Assembly: GCA_905178155.1 (NCBI GenBank)
Contig: CAJINV010000005.1
Location: forward strand, 290,254 to 354,253
Length of the DNA stretch: 64,000 nt
Origin: Amoebophrya sp. A120
Taxonomy: Eukaryota; Sar; Dinophyceae; Syndiniales; Amoebophryaceae
Reading direction: 5' to 3'
Each line of letters begins with the position of its first letter. The stretch's first letter is position 1. The notes beneath the pieces are model-generated. The model saw only the letters and a list, made by a program, of their open reading frames with translations, was not told the origin of the DNA and ran no database searches. Below are positions 14,701 through 26,260 of the stretch, piece by piece. The position numbers were made by a program, and so were the translations under genes.

Positions 14701-15892
14701 AGTCGATCATGCAGGTCCGCGTGACAAAGACAACTCTGGGGTGGTGAGGTTTTTACTTAGCATAAAGAAGTCGCAAGAGGACGAGGACATGACCGAGGGC
14801 GACGGGGGCGGCGAGGCCGTGGCCAAGGGGAAAAGCGGCCAGGAGAGTGCGGACATCCACCGGCCAGATTCGGTGGAGGGATTTCGGCTGGCCAACTCTA
14901 AGGACAAAATCCAGAGTAAGGAAATGCCGCAGAGTATCCTGAGAGAAAAGCTAATGCGCCATGCTTGTCGTGTGAAAGCAATCGAAAAAATATAAGTAAC
15001 CATATAGTATCTTGAGCACATATGTTCTGCTCGAACGTATTCGGATTGACGGCATTTGCACGACAAATATGAAGCGCGGCTAGCTTTTTTGCCTTCGATA
15101 CCGGGCAAGGAGAACGACATCCATTCCTTCGAAGGCGGCGGTGGCATGATCTCCAACTCGGCCATGACCCCCGGCGAGGTGGGCGGCACGACAGGACAGG
15201 CTGGCGCGGCGGGCTTCGCGGCCAGCGTATCCAAGGCGTTCGGCATGAAGGTGGATGAGCGCAAGTCCCTGGCTCAGGCGGTGATGGACGCTAAGCTCCA
15301 GGCGGCAACGGAGCCCCGAAAGTCGATGGCGCAAATGATTCAGGAGGAGCAGCAGGCAGCAAAGCAGGTGGTCGCAGAGTCCTCCGACGACGAAGCAAAG
15401 CGGGCCTTGTCGTTCGGGCACGGAGGACAGAGCGCCGACCACGTGATCTCGGTGCGCGACGGAGATCCGCCCGCGGGGGGCGCGAATCCCGCGCCGGCAG
15501 ACGGTGGCGCCGGAGATTCGGACCCGGCACAGCAGTTGCGCGGGGACACGAAGAAAAGCAAGAAGAACAAGAAAGACACGAGCAGGAGCAGGAGTCTCGT
15601 GCAAGCCGGGTCGCCCAACAACACGGACACGGACCAGCCGCCCGCGGAGATGAAAGAGAAAAAAGCTAAGAAAAATAAAGAAAACAAGGCGTCGCGGCGC
15701 AGCGCCCGGGGCGGGGGGGCCACTCCGACCGAAACCGCCTCCAGTGACGGCGCCGAGCAGGCCTCCATGGTAATCCGGGACAAGAAAAAGAAGAAGAACA
15801 AAAGCGGGCGAGCCACGTCGACCCCGGTGGACAGCGGCGAAAAAAGATTTAAGAAGAAGAGAAGTAAGATGCCTAGTATTATTGTCAAGTAG
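2800..15892 (+). CDS. Giant cysteine-rich type I membrane protein, paralogue 1 (about 3600 aa)
   Basis: Nine exons: 2800-3507, 3796-3902, 4253-4731, 4989-6333, 6608-8398, 8702-12760, 13075-14436, 14770-14934, 15106-15892. Together they give 3601 codons. All eight introns are introner-type. Order: N-terminal hydrophobic region ending V-K-A before F-Q-F (residue 47); cysteine module A (about 128-236, GAWLCQTIEQYNA); module B (CxxCG...CCFY...CNPGDG...FPFADN...YECVVVP); TSP1-like domain (about 456-509, WGDWSATGDCSETC); alternating 60-64-residue C-x-G-x-W modules and roughly 40-residue C-x-C-x-[NH]-G modules; SEA-like region; Thr-rich linker; second module B; membrane helix (about 3151-3177); Lys-rich tail with two R-K-S-[LM]-A-Q motifs. 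Many N-x-[ST] sites support an extracellular ectodomain. A host-contact or cell-surface role is inference. Paralogues follow at 17377 and 26261. Confidence 0.8.
3508..3790. mobile_element. Introner-type intron (degenerate)
   Basis: Begins TATCTCTCAGAAAAG; the reverse complement of its end reads TATCATGCCAAAAAAAT, so the ends are inverted. Flanks acaca/tcgtg no longer match. Removing 3508-3795 joins cysteine module A to PALDLNVQ in frame. The paralogue at 26261 has the same junction without an intron. Confidence 0.75.
3903..4247. mobile_element. Introner-type intron (degenerate, long inverted ends)
   Basis: Starts TATTTTGTGCGACAATG and its end, reverse complemented, starts TATGATGTGGGGAAGTG; the match continues through CGTAGTCG. 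Flanks gattg/caccg. Splicing out 3903-4252 gives a W-H-Y-L-N-D-C-G-E-C-D-G junction. The paralogue at 26261 has an intron at the equivalent site; the one at 17377 does not. Confidence 0.75.
4732..4983 (-). mobile_element. Introner family A, inverted orientation
   Basis: Ends TATCAAGTGTAAAAATGTCT and the inverted partner; exact 5-bp duplication ctttc at 4727-4731 and 4984-4988. Removal rebuilds G-M-V-F-P-F-A-D-N, identical to the intronless paralogue exon near 29100. The interior matches the reverse complement of the family A element at 33837, so relative to that copy it sits the other way round. Confidence 0.95.
6334..6602 (+). mobile_element. Introner family A
   Basis: Starts TATGCATTGCAAATATGTC and ends GTGCATTTGATA; exact duplication gattt (6329-6333, 6603-6607). 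Removal continues the C-x-G-S-W-N-V-T-N-G-D-F module in frame. Confidence 0.92.
8399..8696. mobile_element. Introner-type intron, diverged family A-like
   Basis: Left end TACCAGCTGCAAATTGTG and the reverse-complemented right end TATGCAGTGCAAACCTGT share inverted sequence through TCTGG and TCTGCTG. Flanks gacgg/agagg. Splicing 8399-8701 gives A-D-G-S-V-I-N-A-A-E-C in frame. Confidence 0.75.
8979..10396 (+). repeat. 192-bp tandem coding repeat, seven identical units plus a partial
   Basis: Units start at 8979, 9171, 9363, 9555, 9747, 9939 and 10131, with a partial copy from 10323. By reading, the seven full units are identical in DNA. Each encodes 64 residues with the pattern C-T-G-A-G-E-T-L-S-R...C-D-L-P...I-T-C-P...N-C-T-G-L-W. 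The module resembles a degenerate TSP1 repeat (C-x-G-x-W, then C-x-G-x-G-E-T-x-x-R). Diverged single copies lie upstream (6780-7130) and at the flanks. Lack of synonymous differences points to very recent expansion or gene conversion. Confidence 0.95.
11227..12040 (+). repeat. 120-bp tandem coding repeat, seven units
   Basis: Units start every 120 bp (11227, 11347, 11467, 11587, 11707, 11827, 11947) and encode 40 residues with six cysteines: C-T-[DG]-D-G-A-N-[IM]-C-x-D-C-H-S-G-F-H-L-N-G, then a C-x-x-N-x-C-V-C segment. Copies differ by a few substitutions, so this array is older than the 192-bp array in the same gene. It expands the EGF-like C-x-C-x-[NHD]-G module found singly elsewhere in the ectodomain. 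Confidence 0.92.
12761..13069. mobile_element. Introner-type intron (degenerate)
   Basis: Left end TATCGATGTGGCAAGCGG matches the inverted right end loosely, through GCAAG, AGAATTTCG-like sequence and GTGGAAG. Flanks tggtg/acgtg. Splicing 12761-13074 is in frame within the SEA-like region (D-Y-W-W-R-G-A-D-T-V). Confidence 0.65.
14437..14764. mobile_element. Introner family B, diverged
   Basis: Left end TATCCTGAGTAAAAACTG; right end, reverse complemented, TATGCTAAGTAAAAACCTCA. Exact duplication aagaa (14432-14436, 14765-14769). Removal gives A-A-K-K-S-Q-E-D-E-D in the cytoplasmic tail. Confidence 0.9.
14935..15100. mobile_element. Introner family C
   Basis: At 166 bp this is the shortest element here. 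Left TATCCTGAGAGAAAAGCTA; right, reverse complemented, TATCGAAGGCAAAAAAGCTA. Flanks cagag/ccggg. Splicing 14935-15105 is in frame in the tail (P-Q-S-K-E-N-D-I-H). Confidence 0.8.
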
Positions 15893-17376
15893 AAAAAGGG
15901 ACGGATTGTACAACGGGAGTGTAAAAATTGTCCTTCATGAGAGAGGAAACCACGTAGTTGAGCTGTTTTCGCCAGTGGCGAACTTTTTTTGAGGCTGAAG
16001 AAAGGCCCGTAACTTTGTTTTGGGGTCATTATTGCAACCGATCTGAAATTAAAAATCTTCTAAAATTATCTTCCAATGTATTTGAGCGAAGTTTTTGTAT
16101 CAATGGTATTGCATCAACCATGAGGAAATTCTTCCTCATTTTTCCTCGTGACAATCATCATCTCAGAATTAGAAATAGGAAACCCATTCCCGTACCCAGA
16201 AAACAGAAAAGTTCAGCAACATCAGGAAGAGATGGAATAGATCACTGAACGAATGGAAATCCGTGGAACTGCTTCTGCGTGTCTGCATGACTTTTTTACT
16301 TCAGAGTTGTGCAAAATAAATCCCTGTTCTTTTGCCTGGCGAGTTTTATTAGTTAAGCAAACTTCTTTGATAGGCATTGCCAAGCAAACTAAAGAAGATG
16401 TATGTGTGTAATAAATACAGTCTAAGCCTCTTCGTGGTCGTGCAATCCTTCAATTCAGGTTTAGGTTCAAAACAGACAGCACGCGTTTTTTAGGACGGGG
16501 TACTGCCTGAAAACAGCCTCTTAATTTACTCGGTCCTTGTGCGCTTTGTTTTCTGCTGTAAATTCGGTTTAGGTGCTTCTACGATAGTTTGCGTACATTA
16601 GGAGTTGTTCTCCGCTTCTTCGTTCTGGCGTTGGTTGGAAACCACTTCGTCGTGAGGCAGGAATACTCGCTTCGTACCATAAATCATGCATGTCGGTTTT
16701 CGTTCTTTCCTAATCCTATCGTCGTGGTCCTAGTGAGCAGGAATTTATTGCTGCGTTGCTATGTGTATGTGTCTCTTTCTACACCGCCGTCGTATCGTTT
16801 TTCGTTCCGAGCAATGTCTCGTGCAGTACTTGCTTCTTTGCAGATATCAGCACAAAATACGAGCGATTTCTTTTCTCGCTGCATTTTCAAACAGGTTAGA
16901 CATTTGGACTCCCCTTCCCCTCAAGAATTATGATTTTTCCTGAATTCACTTCTTTCACATAGTTCTCGTTTTCCCCCGAAACAAAAGCCTATCACGAACC
17001 GCAATAGAAGTACTGTTTTGCGCATCAACCATAGCTGCAACTCATCGGGTTTGGGTCCGACTTCGGACTACCGACCGCGGAGGGCAGAAGGGAGCTGCTG
17101 TTCCCTTCGGCACGCTGCGGGAGCACAGTCATTACTTCGCATCCCCGTCGGACAAGATGTGGCTTGTATACTCCCGGTTTGTTGTTTTCTGAAACACAAT
17201 TCACTCACAAGGAAGACAACTCCGAAAGGCTATACGCACGGCCAATGCACCTTGAACAAGAATTCCCAGTTCGGGAATCGACTACTTACTTCTCATGGAT
17301 GTCATTTGTGAAGACAGCGTGGACGGAATGGAGGCGACACGGCAGTGAACCAGAGTGCAGAGGCGACGACTAGAAA
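15893..17376. other. Intergenic region
   Basis: About 1.5 kb between paralogues 1 and 2. It is AT-richer than the exons, with only short motif-free frames and no paired introner ends or RNA gene that I can see. It presumably carries the 3' UTR of paralogue 1 and the promoter of paralogue 2. Confidence 0.6.
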
Positions 17377-20300
17377 ATGAATTTGCGCAAGACGAAGGTG
17401 AGCCCACCGAGTCCTCGTGACTTCTGCCACGGCCTGCAAAAATTCTGGATCGCCGGAGGGGTGCTATGTTTATCCACGACTTCCTCCGGAGTACACGGGT
17501 TTCAGTACTCTACTGCGCGCCAGAAGAGCGCGAGGAGCGCGAGGACTGCCACCGGCGCAAATGGAGGCAGTAGAGCCAAAACTGTCGCTGAAACGAAGGT
17601 GCGAAGCCCCACAAGACACAGCGGGGTAGCCCGAGAGAGCAGCACAACTGGGGCGATACTTTTGGAAAACGGAGGGCAAGACGACGAAACTGGTTATAAC
17701 CCTAGTAGAAAGTCGTGGTCAACAACATCTCAGTGGCACGGGGACGATCTGATAGATCGGAAAGCCGATAAGCAGGAAGATGAAGCGGACACGTTTTTGC
17801 AGGAGAAGCGGTTGGTTGTTTCAAGCAAGACTACTCCGGATCCGGTGAACGGGCCTTTCCCAACCGCGTCGGGGATAAGCGTGTCGTGCGAGGCCTCGAT
17901 TTTCGCGAAAGGCGACTGGCAATGGGAGACCGAGAAAGACTGCACAGAAGGCAACGCCAATTTGGAGACAAAACTTTTTTGCAACTTTGCTTGCGGTAAC
18001 TGGGAATATCTGAATGGTAAGTCGAAATGCGACTTCCATGAACCGACTCAGTGGCAAAGCCACGAGCTGCGGGCGTGCAAAGTGGAAGCCCCCGCCGACG
18101 CGCCGAATAAATACGAAGGCCACTGCTGCAAGTACCAAAACATAGAGAAGTCCGGCGAGGACATCCGAATGTTCATAAGCGACCATTCACCTGATCCTGA
18201 AAATGATGTTGACAATGGCTTCGAGTGTAGACGCCTCGGGCGAATTCAGGCAGAGATGCGAAAGCAGGGACAGGACACGCATTTTGGTGTCGCAACTGAA
18301 GTTGTCGATGGCGCTCGACAAGAATACAGCTGCGTTGCAGTGCCTCAGTCTTGCTTAGAATCAGAGGCAAGTGGGCCTGGTGGTACCGCCCCCTGCAGCG
18401 CAGCAGGTGCGTGCGACTTCTGCAGCACCGATTCCAGCCAAGGTGCTTGTTGCAAAAAAGGAGAGACGTACGAGGACGGCCACGTTTGCAACGATATCAA
18501 ATCTCAAAAGTGTTGCCGCTACTGCTTTTCGTGGCTTTGGATATCATGTATCGATTTTTGAAACAGGCGAAATTGATAATTTTTACTGATCTTAATAGCG
18601 GCCACCAAACAAGCATGTGTCAGTGTTTCGTAATTTCCAAAGGTGGTGGACCTGTGCAGCCGATTAGGAGCACGAACTCCGTCAGGGCGGTAGTTACACT
18701 TTTGGTTTTGATACACCACCAATCGCTGTCATTCGCCTTCGCAGACAAGATCGATGACGCCAATCTGCATTTCCACGAGTGTGTCTTCCTGCCGGGTGAA
18801 GAGCCAGTGCCAGCAGAGCCAGAGCCATTGAATTGCACGTGCGCGAACGGAAACGCCACCGACGCCTGCACATCTGACGCAGTCCAGTCATGTAAAGAAT
18901 CCGAATGCGATGAGAACTACAGATTTTGGGCTGGCTGGCCGGCAGACGCTAGTGTGGCGGTTCAAAACGGGTGCAGACCCACCTGCAGGGGTATTTCAGG
19001 CTGCGACGAACAGGACGCTGATGGTGCTTACTACGTGCGGCGGCCCGATGCCGCCGTGTGCCCACGCCTCTCGGACGAAGTTGCGTTGGGTGATACTTTC
19101 CCAGAGGACGCATGCAAAACAGCCTGCTGTCAGCTAGGTTGTAAGGAACCCTCAGCGGAACTAGCAGAGAGGTATTTGTTGTTTGAGCGCTATTTTCATA
19201 GAGATCATACTGCTCGTCCAGTTTTTACGACGGTTTTGCTGTGCGATGCATATAGGTTCTTTTTGAACAGAGCTTTAGTGTCTTATGTCTCAAAGAAATG
19301 CGAGTTTTTCTCTTTCTCTTTGGTATTGATACTCAATTCGAAACACGGAATAACTGCAACTCGAAATCACAAATAGGCTTGATTTGGGATCTATGGAGTG
19401 GAAGGCCATTCTTGCAAACGAGAACATGCCCCCGGGCATGCCAGAACAAGACGCCATCGGCCACGTCGGCGTGACTTGCAATACCGCGGCATGGCAGGGC
19501 GACGACCCAAAGTTCTATTGCGCAGCCGCCGGTAACGAGATACAGTTTACTGGCTGCGACCAGGAGGTGATTCCGCTGGTGACGCTGAGGTTCGAAATGA
19601 AGCTCAATTACACGACGACGGACGTCGGCGGTTCCTCCAGGACATTGGCGGACGTGCTTGACTTGGAGGCTTTCAAGACGGCGGTTAAAACTGGCGTAGC
19701 TGCCTTTCTGAACGATGCACTACTTGACGGCTCCTCCTTCACGGAGTCGATAACTGCCGACACAATCGAGATGGTAGAAATAACAGAGAAAGTAGTTGAA
19801 GGGGGGGACGCTGGTAGTGGTGGTGCCTCTTCCTTCTTGGTCGTGGGACGCACCGCCGAGAGTGCTGGACGAATAGACGAGGAGCAGCACGCACAAGCAC
19901 AGTCCGAAACGCCAGAATGTGGGTTGGACACGTTTGAGAGATGTACGCAGCCACAAGGGGGATATGTGCACGGTCCGGCCTGGCAATACGACTACAGCAA
20001 TCACACGGCAGTAGTTGCGGAGGACTGCAGCTGCCCGACAGGCACGAGTTGCTTCATAAAAGCTGCGGCTGAATACGGGGCGTGCTTTGCAAATCGCGCA
20101 CAGTGCATGTCGGAGGTGTCCCTGTCGGACTTCAAGACCTATTGCGAGGAGAACTTTGACCAGGAGTACCGCTCGGGGTGCGGGAGTCCGTGGTTGTGCC
20201 AAACTATTGACGAGTACAACGCCTGCCTGGACAATCCAAGCAATGCCGGCTGCAGCCAGAGCCCGCCCCCGCCCGCGCCGGCACTGGAGGCGGTTGCACC

Positions 20301-23300
20301 GGAAAACGAGGCTGTGGTACTGGTGACGTTTGGGGTGCGGTTCCAAAGCGCAGACGACAAAGCCCTACTCGAGGCGAATTGGAATACTACCAAGATGGAG
20401 CCACTGGGCATGGACCAAGTTGCGAAGGCCGCGGACCTCCACACAGCTGTGGTGGCTGCGGTCTCCGAGGAAACCAGCTCGGAGCTGACCGGGGTGGAAA
20501 TAAACCCCGATTCCACGACTCTGACGATCACGACATTAGCCGATGCCCCGGACTGTCTTTGCGCGAACGGCGACGTCGTGGCTGGATCCAAGTGCAGCGA
20601 GGACGCGCCGCAGAATTGCGACCCCGGAAAATGCGCTCTTCATTACGTGCACAAGCCAGGGTGGCCCAGCGCCGCCCAAAACGGTTGCTTTCCGACCTGC
20701 GGTCTCGTGGATGCTTGCACGCAACCGGGCAGTGGGGCGAATGAGGCGTACAAAGTTCAGCTGGACAGCAACGAGGAGTGTCCAGAACTGTCGGACTGCC
20801 AGGGAACCTGCTGCGTTGACGGCTGCAAGGCTCCAACCGATCTCGCCGTGTTGGGCACGTACTAGCATATTGAAATTTTGGTTTTTTCTGGCTCATTAGT
20901 CCTCCAATTTTGCAAGGATGTTCAATCAAGGCCACTAAAATATATGCGCTTTGCAATTCTCTTTCAAATTTTTCAATTTATCACGACTACTACAGGCTCA
21001 GCGAGATACTGGAAGGTTCTTGGGAAGCCTTACTGAGTTCGCCGAGTATGCGTCCCGGTGCGGTGGGGATCGGGAACGATTTATTCAGTTGCAACCTGAC
21101 CCATTTCGAGGGTACGCCCAAATTTCGGTGCGACGTTCCGGGGGAGGCGGTGAACGTGACGGGCTGTACGGCGACCACCACAACACCGCCGGTGCAGGTG
21201 GCACTCTATAAGGGTTTTGACCTGTATGTGACAGCCAGCGACGCCAGCATAGAATCAGAGGACGCGGACACGCAAGCGGCACTAGTGAGTTTTTTACAGC
21301 AATCGCTTGCAAAGTTCTTCACGGAACACGGAACGGAAGAGGGGATTGTTATCGACACGGACCAGATGGAAGGGTTGAGGGCTACGGTCAAGGAGAAGAA
21401 CGCAACCACCGAGGTGCTCTTTCTCGAGGTCACCTTTGCGCTCCGCGTTGACGAGGCGCAGGAGGCCAACGTCAGTAGCGTGTGGGATGCGGACGACGAT
21501 GCGCTGCCCGCTAAGTTAAAAGATATCTTAATTGATTCGGAGCAGAGTCGTGGATTGATGGCGGCAGCGAAAATTGCTAGCATCGAGAGAACAGTTGTGT
21601 GGGAGGTCGCGGGTTGCCGCGATTTCGAACGGGTGTGTCAAGAGAATCAATGCGGGTCGCAACTCGATCTCGATTCGGAACATGCAACGGAGTACTACAG
21701 CAAAATAAGTAGCCCGGAGAACGTGGCAGTCGTCAGGGGAAACTTAACTTCCGGAGAAGTTGTAGGGGCGGTCGTCACTGCCTGCTGCTATCCGCCCTCG
21801 GAGAGCGAAACCGTATGCGAAGCCACTACGAGTTCTACCACCACTACCACGACAACGACTACGACTGTCACAGAGATCCCCGCACTGACGGTGAGTGGCA
21901 ACCAAGACGTCACGCTGTCTTGCCCGGGCTGTGGCGACAAGGTCCCGCTGTATTGCTACGACGTCTGCGGCCAGACCTCCTGGGCCTGGGCGAACTGTGA
22001 GGACACACCCATGCAATGCATCGTAAGCGACAGAATCAATTACGTCGGCGCGTGTTGCAAATACGAGCGAGACAACAAGCGGTACGAGGAGCCCAACGCC
22101 AATTGGGATCAGAACACGAACTACGCGACGTCGAATCGGGCGGCCTGCAACGTTCTAGGCTCACTAGTAAACCACGGAGCAGACTACGGCGTGACGGATG
22201 CCTATCTAAACAGCCCCGCCCCACGAGATGACTATTCTTGTGTGGCGATGCCACGGTGGATATTGAAAATGTACGAAGCGGCGCATAACCCGTGCCGAGG
22301 CGTGCTGGCGACTTGCACGGAACCGGGGGTACGCTGTGACGATTGTCCGCGCGACGATACTGGCGCAGGTCGGGAAAGGGTCTGCTGCAAGAAGGGGGCC
22401 ACGGAGGGCCTCTGCGGTGACGCCGAGCGGCAGAACGTCCCGTTTCCTTTTGCCGATAAAATTGCCGACCCGACTTGGTATGAGCCCGAGTGCGTCTTGA
22501 TGCACACCACCACCACTACCACCACCACCACCAGCACCGCGGAAGAAACAGCGACAACGACGTCAGCGGGGAGTGGGGAAGGCGCGTCGACTACAGCTGC
22601 TCCACCAGGCACCTCGACGGAGAGCATTTCTGACGAAATGACCACGACAACCACCTCGACCACTGCTACTGCGGCCGCGGGAGATGAAGCCACCGACGAG
22701 GAGGGCATGATCATTCTCCTGGCCGTATCACGCGGAAAAAAGCTAGTCTAGCAGGTTACTTAGTTCGTTTGTGAAAAGTTTGCGAAGACAAAAATAGCAC
22801 AAGAAAATTTTGGATAATGTATCCATTCCGCGCGCGGCGCACGCTCGTTCGCGTGTTGCTTAGACGACGCAAGCGAGGATTTGTGCTGGTGCACTAAATT
22901 TTTCTACAAATAGGTCCAGTACAAGAAAAGTATGTTATGCGCGGCTAGCTTTTTTTTCTGCGGGATAGGCGGCGAGCGGCGTGGTGATTTTACTGCTGGG
23001 CGTGGTGGTGATTGCGTGGTTGTTCGTGCGGGCCGCGGCCGCGGCGGACGAGGAGGGCACCGAAACCGAGGGGGAGCCGGAGTCCATGCGGGAAAAGGCC
23101 AAGAAGATGACGCGGCCGAGCTTCGTGCAGGTGTTCAACATCCACGGTTCGGGAGACACGTCCGTGCATGTCTCGGACACGTCCGTGCACGAGAAGGCGC
23201 CAACGCAGGTGGAGGAGACGTTCGAGAGCGACAAAATGGGCAGCATGGCGGCGCGGAACACGGCATCCAAGAAGTCCTCCAATTTATCAAGTGCAAAAAT

Positions 23301-24981
23301 GTCTGGGTCTGGAAGATTGCAAGTTTGTCATGCTTGTCTGGCATGACTCGAGAATCTGTATTGCATAGGCACGAAAATGCCTTCTTACCTGTCATGCAAG
23401 AACGCAGTTTGCCATGCGGAATACGTAAGACATGGGAGCCAAAAAGTTTGTTATGCATAGATGCGTATTGCAGTGCGTCTACCATTCACTTTTGGCATTA
23501 CAAGTTGCCAGACCCAGACATATTTGCAATCCATACCAGGCCGCGGAATACGACGCGGACGGGAACCCGCTGAGCAGCAGCAAGGCCCCGGACTCGAAGA
23601 CGGGCTTCGTCGCCAGCAGCGGGGTCAACGACAAGGTGCCCGCGGGCGCCACGGACTTCCTGTCGCGGGTATCCCAGGCGGCGGCGGCCGCGCATCCCGA
23701 CAAGGCGCCGGCGGACGGCGGGCGGAAGTCCATGGCGCAACTGGTCCTGGAACAGGAACATCAGGGGACCACGTCGAACAAGAAAGAGAACAAAGATGCC
23801 ACCAACAACGAGTCGAGTCACGCCCGGAAGTCGATGGCGCAGTTGGTCATTGAGGAGCACGCCAAGCAGTCCACGGACGACGAAGAGGAGGACGTGCAGT
23901 CGTTCGCGCCCGGGCACGCCCCGCCCGCCGCGGCTTACCAGAGCGCCGCCACCGCTACCCCGATCCTCTCGCAGGGCAGCCGCATGAGCGACGGCGGGGG
24001 CGTCCAATCCCTGTCGGAAAAGAAGCACGACCCCTCGATTGACGATCCCATAGGCGAGCTGGTCAAAACCAAGGAAAAGCTACCTCGTCGAAAACTACCG
24101 CATGTCTTCAACAAACTGGGGCCTTCAATAATATTTCGGCTAAAGAGCCATGACCTGTTTATGCTTTTTCTATTGCTATTTTTTATTTTTTGCATTCAAT
24201 TATGTGCGGCGCAGTCGCACTAAGCGGCTGTGGGAAATTATATACGGGTTGCCACAGATCGTCATCGTCACCGGTCTTGTGTTATACTACCGCCTGCTCG
24301 CCCGTTCTGGCCGGGTGGTGAAAGATGGTAGATAGTACCGCTGAAGTTTTCTTATCCTGCTACTTGGTTCCCCTAATAGAATAAGCTTGGGCATGAGGAG
24401 CAAATGGTGGCTGCGGCGATCATCAAACTAGATTTGTTGACACTTTGATCATGTAAAAGGCCCCAGGAAAGCGAGAAGAGTAGTTTTCACGCGCATAACC
24501 GCCGGGGGAGAACGTGCAGGATACCATCGCGAACGTCACTACAAGCGCACAGCAAGCGTCCGCCAACGTCGCTGCGTCAGCCAAGTCCTCGCGCAAGTCC
24601 TCGCGCGAATCGGAGGAGTCGCACGACAATGATAGTCAGGGCAAGGAGAAAGGAAACCATAAAGTAGACGGAAAGCAGGAGAAGAAGAAGGATCCAGCCG
24701 CGCAGAAAAAGAAAAAGGACGCTGCTGCGTCCCATAACTTAACTCGGTTCGACGACGGAGAAAAAGATACCGACTCGGACAAGAAAGAAAAACAAGCAGA
24801 AAAGCACAAAGAGACTAAGGAGAAGCATAAAGACAAGGACAAAAAGAAGAGCAAAGACAAGGAACTGAAGGACAAAAAGAAAAAGGCCGCAGATGCGTCC
24901 GGCAAAAGTGGCCACTTGAAGCCGGCGCGACTGCCGAGCGTGATAACGAACAAAGGCCACTCGTCGGACGACCGTGAGTGA
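17377..24981 (+). CDS. Giant cysteine-rich type I membrane protein, paralogue 2 (about 2037 aa)
   Basis: Seven exons: 17377-18494, 18719-19171, 19377-20858, 20996-22725, 22973-23284, 23541-24080, 24503-24981. Total 2038 codons. Two introns (19172-19376, 20859-20995) are GT-AG; four are introner-type. The signal peptide runs to about residue 41 (V-H-G before F-Q-Y). Order: module B (W-E-Y-L-N...F-A-F-A-D-K-I); a duplicated block (C-x-C-A-N-G...W-[KE]-A-[IL]-L...G-C); SEA-like segments between; module A (CSCPTGTSCF, CGSPWLCQTIDEYNA); a run of ten Thr and a second module B; another Thr-rich linker; membrane helix (about 1588-1613); tail with two R-K-S-M-A-Q motifs and a very Lys-rich end. It lacks the TSP1-like and large EGF-like arrays of paralogue 1. 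A surface receptor or adhesin role is inference. Confidence 0.8.
18495..18713. mobile_element. Introner-type intron
   Basis: TATCAAATCTCAAAAGTGT at the left and, inverted, TATCAAAACCAAAAGTGT at the right. Flanks aacga/cacca. Splicing 18495-18718 leads in frame into S-F-A-F-A-D-K-I, the F-A-D motif of module B. Confidence 0.8.
22726..22967. mobile_element. Introner family C, inside the membrane-helix codons
   Basis: Left TATCACGCGGAAAAAAGCTA; right, reverse complemented, TATCCCGCAGAAAAAAAAGC. Flanks ggccg/ggcgg (four of five match). Splicing 22726-22972 fuses G-M-I-I-L-L-A-A-S-G to V-V-I-L-L-L-G-V-V-V, completing the membrane helix. Confidence 0.9.
23285..23535. mobile_element. Introner family A
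   Basis: Left TATCAAGTGCAAAAATGTCT; right end has CCAGACCCAGACATATTTGC then AATCCATA. Flanks caatt/ccagg are diverged. Removing 23285-23540 is in frame in the tail (K-S-S-N-S-A-E-Y-D). The interior resembles the copy at 40206. Confidence 0.85.
24081..24497. mobile_element. Introner-type intron (longest, degenerate)
   Basis: Left TACCTCGTCGAAAACTACC; right, reverse complemented, TATGCGCGTGAAAACTACTC. Flanks aaagc/accgc. Splicing 24081-24502 joins K-T-K-E-K to P-G-E-N-V-Q-D-T in frame. Confidence 0.7.
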
Positions 24982-26260
24982 AGCGCTTGGAGGGGCGCTA
25001 CGGCTTCTTGTCTTTTGCTAGATAGGTATAGATTTTTCATCACACCGCTATAAAAACACACTGTTTTTCTCGAAAAACAGATAAGTATAGGTCTTTGACA
25101 TTTTTTTTTACCACTTTTTTTTACCACTTTCTTACCGTATGCGGATAGCGCATTATCGTTCTTTGTACGGTACACTTTTACGATTTATCTCCCGCTCGGC
25201 TCAGCATGATATTGTTTCTGACCCATATTAATTGTAGAACGACTGAAAAAGCTGAAGCAAGCCGCAACAAGAACGAGCACGAGATCTCCCTTAGACATTG
25301 TCCCTCGCTGGAATTAAACCACTTTCCCCCAGAGAACGAGCACTGTTTAGTCATATGCTTTTGGTTTTATTAGGTCTACATGCTGCGCGTACGGCGTGTG
25401 GTTTGTGTGTTTCGTTGTCTGGTCGACGTGCTTTTGCTCGCAGAGCCGTCTTGCCCTTGTGTTTGTAGCTTCTCGGTCCTTGTTTATGATGAATGCACTG
25501 GACTACGGATATGCAACGCGTTTCTTTCTCGAGACCTTGCCCGCACTCCATCGGTTTCGTACCATCGTCCGTCTTCGTCCCACTACGTCGACTTTGCATA
25601 CGACAGGGTACGTGCAATTTTAGCATGATCGTTTTCATTCCTGCCTCGTCCTTTTCCAGAGTAATGTCGCGACATCGGTTTGCTTCGGTTGTATCTATCG
25701 GCGCCACGACCGGTTGTAACAACGTCGTTCTGTCGGTGCATCTCTCGTCATCGTTGCGTCCTACACTGTCGTGCAACCATGGTTCGGCTGTAGCGCAAAG
25801 CCGACTTTTCGTTTTGCGTGTTGGAAAACCAAAGTAGAAACTTTTGAAGTGTTTTCCCTACAACATTGATTTGAACAGGATAAAAAGGAGCGCACAGGCT
25901 CCCCTTAGCATCTTCCCCAATTGCAATTTGAGTTGATTACTTGCCCCCCAAGTAGCTGATGCTCTTGCCAAATTCATGTATTTGCCCTGATATTCAGAAC
26001 TAGAATTTGTAAAAATGTGAAATTTTCTTTGCTTTTTACTGTGCTTTCCCTATAAGTGACGAACAAAACAACAAGAAGTATCCGGCGAATCAGAGTACCT
26101 GCGTTCTTGCACTTGTGGCTCACCACAGCTACGACGTGTTTAATACCGTGATGCGCGTCGCCAGCAAACCGAGCATGCTGGAAGTCTTCATTGACGGGCG
26201 ACGCTGACAACTCTGATAGAAGCAATACGAAGGACGAATCTGTCGGGAAAAACGACAAAC
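24982..26260. other. Intergenic region
   Basis: About 1.3 kb between paralogues 2 and 3. The short frames carry no motifs. Just after the stop of paralogue 2 there is a T-rich stretch (25099-25130) with a near-direct repeat of TTTTTTTTACCAC. I see nothing else. Confidence 0.6.

Noticed and set aside
2800-15892. Treating each stop-bounded open frame as a separate gene
   Set aside because: The stops fall inside elements with inverted ends and flanking duplications; removing these joins conserved modules in frame, so a single gene is the better model.
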